Below are positions 6,013 to 6,551 of a stretch of DNA of 6,551 nucleotides, in pieces. The notes below the pieces were generated by a model. That model did no database searches and was not told the origin of the DNA. It saw only the letters and a program-made list of their open reading frames with translations. Made by a program: the position numbers and the translations under genes. Source of the stretch: Planctomycetota bacterium (GTDB lineage Bacteria; Planctomycetota; Phycisphaerae; UBA1845; CAIVHJ01); assembly GCA_022565195.1 (NCBI GenBank), contig JADFJZ010000084.1, positions 1 to 6,551 of the forward strand. Reading direction: 5' to 3'. Within the stretch, counting starts at the first letter, position 1, and the number at the start of each line of letters is the position of its first letter.

Positions 6013-6213
6013 ATGCGAATCATCGTCAATGGACAACCCGAAAACGCGGAGGCCGAGGTCACGGTCGCTTTGCTGATCGAGACGCATAATCTTCAGCCGC
6101 TGCGCGTGGCGGTTGAGGTCAACGAGCAACTGGTGCGGCGGCGCGATTTTGAGCAGACGCAACTGCAAGCCGACGATCGCGTTGAGATCGTCACCTTTGT
6201 CGGAGGCGGATAG
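6013..6213 (+). CDS. thiS: Thiamin biosynthesis sulfur carrier protein ThiS
   Basis: ThiS is a small ubiquitin-like protein whose C-terminal glycine is adenylated and turned into a thiocarboxylate, which gives sulfur to the thiazole ring of thiamin. The 66-residue product has the usual length. It opens with the MRIIVNGQ strand, has a central VAVEVNEQLVRRRDF block, and ends in DRVEIVTFVGGG with the essential Gly-Gly tail exposed at the C-terminus. The ATG at 6013 has only a weak ribosome binding site (AAGAG, 6002-6006). The stop TAG directly abuts the thiG start. A GGAGG within the codons of the glycine tail (6202-6206) probably serves as the thiG ribosome binding site. Identification is secure from length, tail and neighbour. 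Confidence 0.95.
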   Translation: MRIIVNGQPENAEAEVTVALLIETHNLQPLRVAVEVNEQLVRRRDFEQTQLQADDRVEIVTFVGGG

Positions 6214-6551
6214 ATGCCGGAAGCGCTGAACATCGGTCCGTTCGAGTTTCGCTCGCGCCTGTTCGTGGGGACGGGCAAATATGCGAGCTACGAACTCATG
6301 CAACAAGCGCTGGAGGCCTCCGGCTGTCAGGTGGTGACGGTGGCGGTGCGTAGAGAACGTCTGTACGACGATCAAAATCGCAGCCTGCTTGATTTCATCG
6401 ATCTGGGTCGCTACACGATTCTGCCCAATACCGCCGGCTGCTTCACTGTGAAGGACGCGATCCGCCATGCCGTGCTGGCCCGTGAACTGCTGGAGGGCAT
6501 GGACAACGCCGGTGCGAAATGGGTCAAGCTGGAGGTGCTGGCCGACCAGAA
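6214..6551 (+). CDS. thiG: Thiazole synthase ThiG, 5' part (3' end outside window)
   Basis: ThiG condenses 1-deoxyxylulose 5-phosphate, dehydroglycine or iminoglycine, and sulfur from ThiS thiocarboxylate into the thiazole phosphate of thiamin. The 112 visible residues are the first half or so of a protein normally near 250-260. Family motifs are [12 protein letters not shown] (12-23), VVTVAVRRE (40-48), ILPNTAGC (69-76), and WVKLEVLAD (103-111). In the last, Lys105 should be the lysine that forms the imine with the sugar phosphate (Lys96 in the Bacillus enzyme). The frame stays open to the end of the window. Its ATG follows the thiS stop without a gap, so the two are almost certainly cotranscribed and coupled. 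Other thi genes may lie downstream. Confidence 0.95.
   Translation, partial: MPEALNIGPFEFRSRLFVGTGKYASYELMQQALEASGCQVVTVAVRRERLYDDQNRSLLDFIDLGRYTILPNTAGCFTVKDAIRHAVLARELLEGMDNAGAKWVKLEVLADQ

Noticed and set aside
5902..6468. Minus-strand open frame of 188 codons opposite thiS and thiG
   Set aside because: It covers two clear genes on the other strand and has no domain pattern.

Overview
This 6.5-kb window reads as an ordinary stretch of a GC-rich bacterial chromosome, with every recognisable gene on the + strand. The likely source is a planctomycete or a close relative, which is an inference. It rests on the zinc-ribbon membrane protein whose N-terminus carries paired CPxC/CPEC cysteines around a YSLEGLP motif, on the lipoprotein with SPOR-like segments, on the deoxyhypusine-synthase-family gene in a bacterial context, and on short GC-rich palindromes between genes. 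No 16S gene or other decisive marker is present.

Region 1 (1-1989) is a compact run of three genes: the 3' part of rph (RNase PH), a lipoprotein of unknown function that overlaps it by the four bases ATGA, and rdgB (XTP/dITP pyrophosphatase) 13 bases further on. The outer two genes handle tRNA 3' ends and damaged nucleotides. The lipoprotein between them has no obvious link to either.

Region 2 (about 1990-5041) is a polyamine block. It opens with a good sigma-70-type promoter and pyruvoyl-dependent arginine decarboxylase (pdaD), continues with a deoxyhypusine-synthase-family enzyme, and ends with an agmatinase-type ureohydrolase (speB). Together they could take arginine to agmatine and putrescine. 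The DHS-family enzyme keeps the catalytic lysine but has lost several residues that bind spermidine in the eukaryotic enzyme, so a polyamine such as homospermidine is a more likely product than modified eIF5A. This is the most interesting part of the window. The pdaD-DHS gap holds a repeat-like palindrome, and the 246-base DHS-speB gap holds a strong 13-bp stem-loop.

Region 3 (5042-5883) holds a zinc-ribbon membrane protein whose reading frame is broken once near 5250-5290, then a 95-residue three-helix membrane protein that overlaps it and starts at a GTG behind a perfect ribosome binding site.

Region 4 (5880-6551) is the start of a thiamin thiazole operon: a promoter, a leader of about 100 bases with competing hairpins, thiS (sulfur carrier), and the first 112 codons of thiG (thiazole synthase), which runs off the window. 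No tRNA, rRNA, CRISPR, insertion sequence or phage gene was seen.
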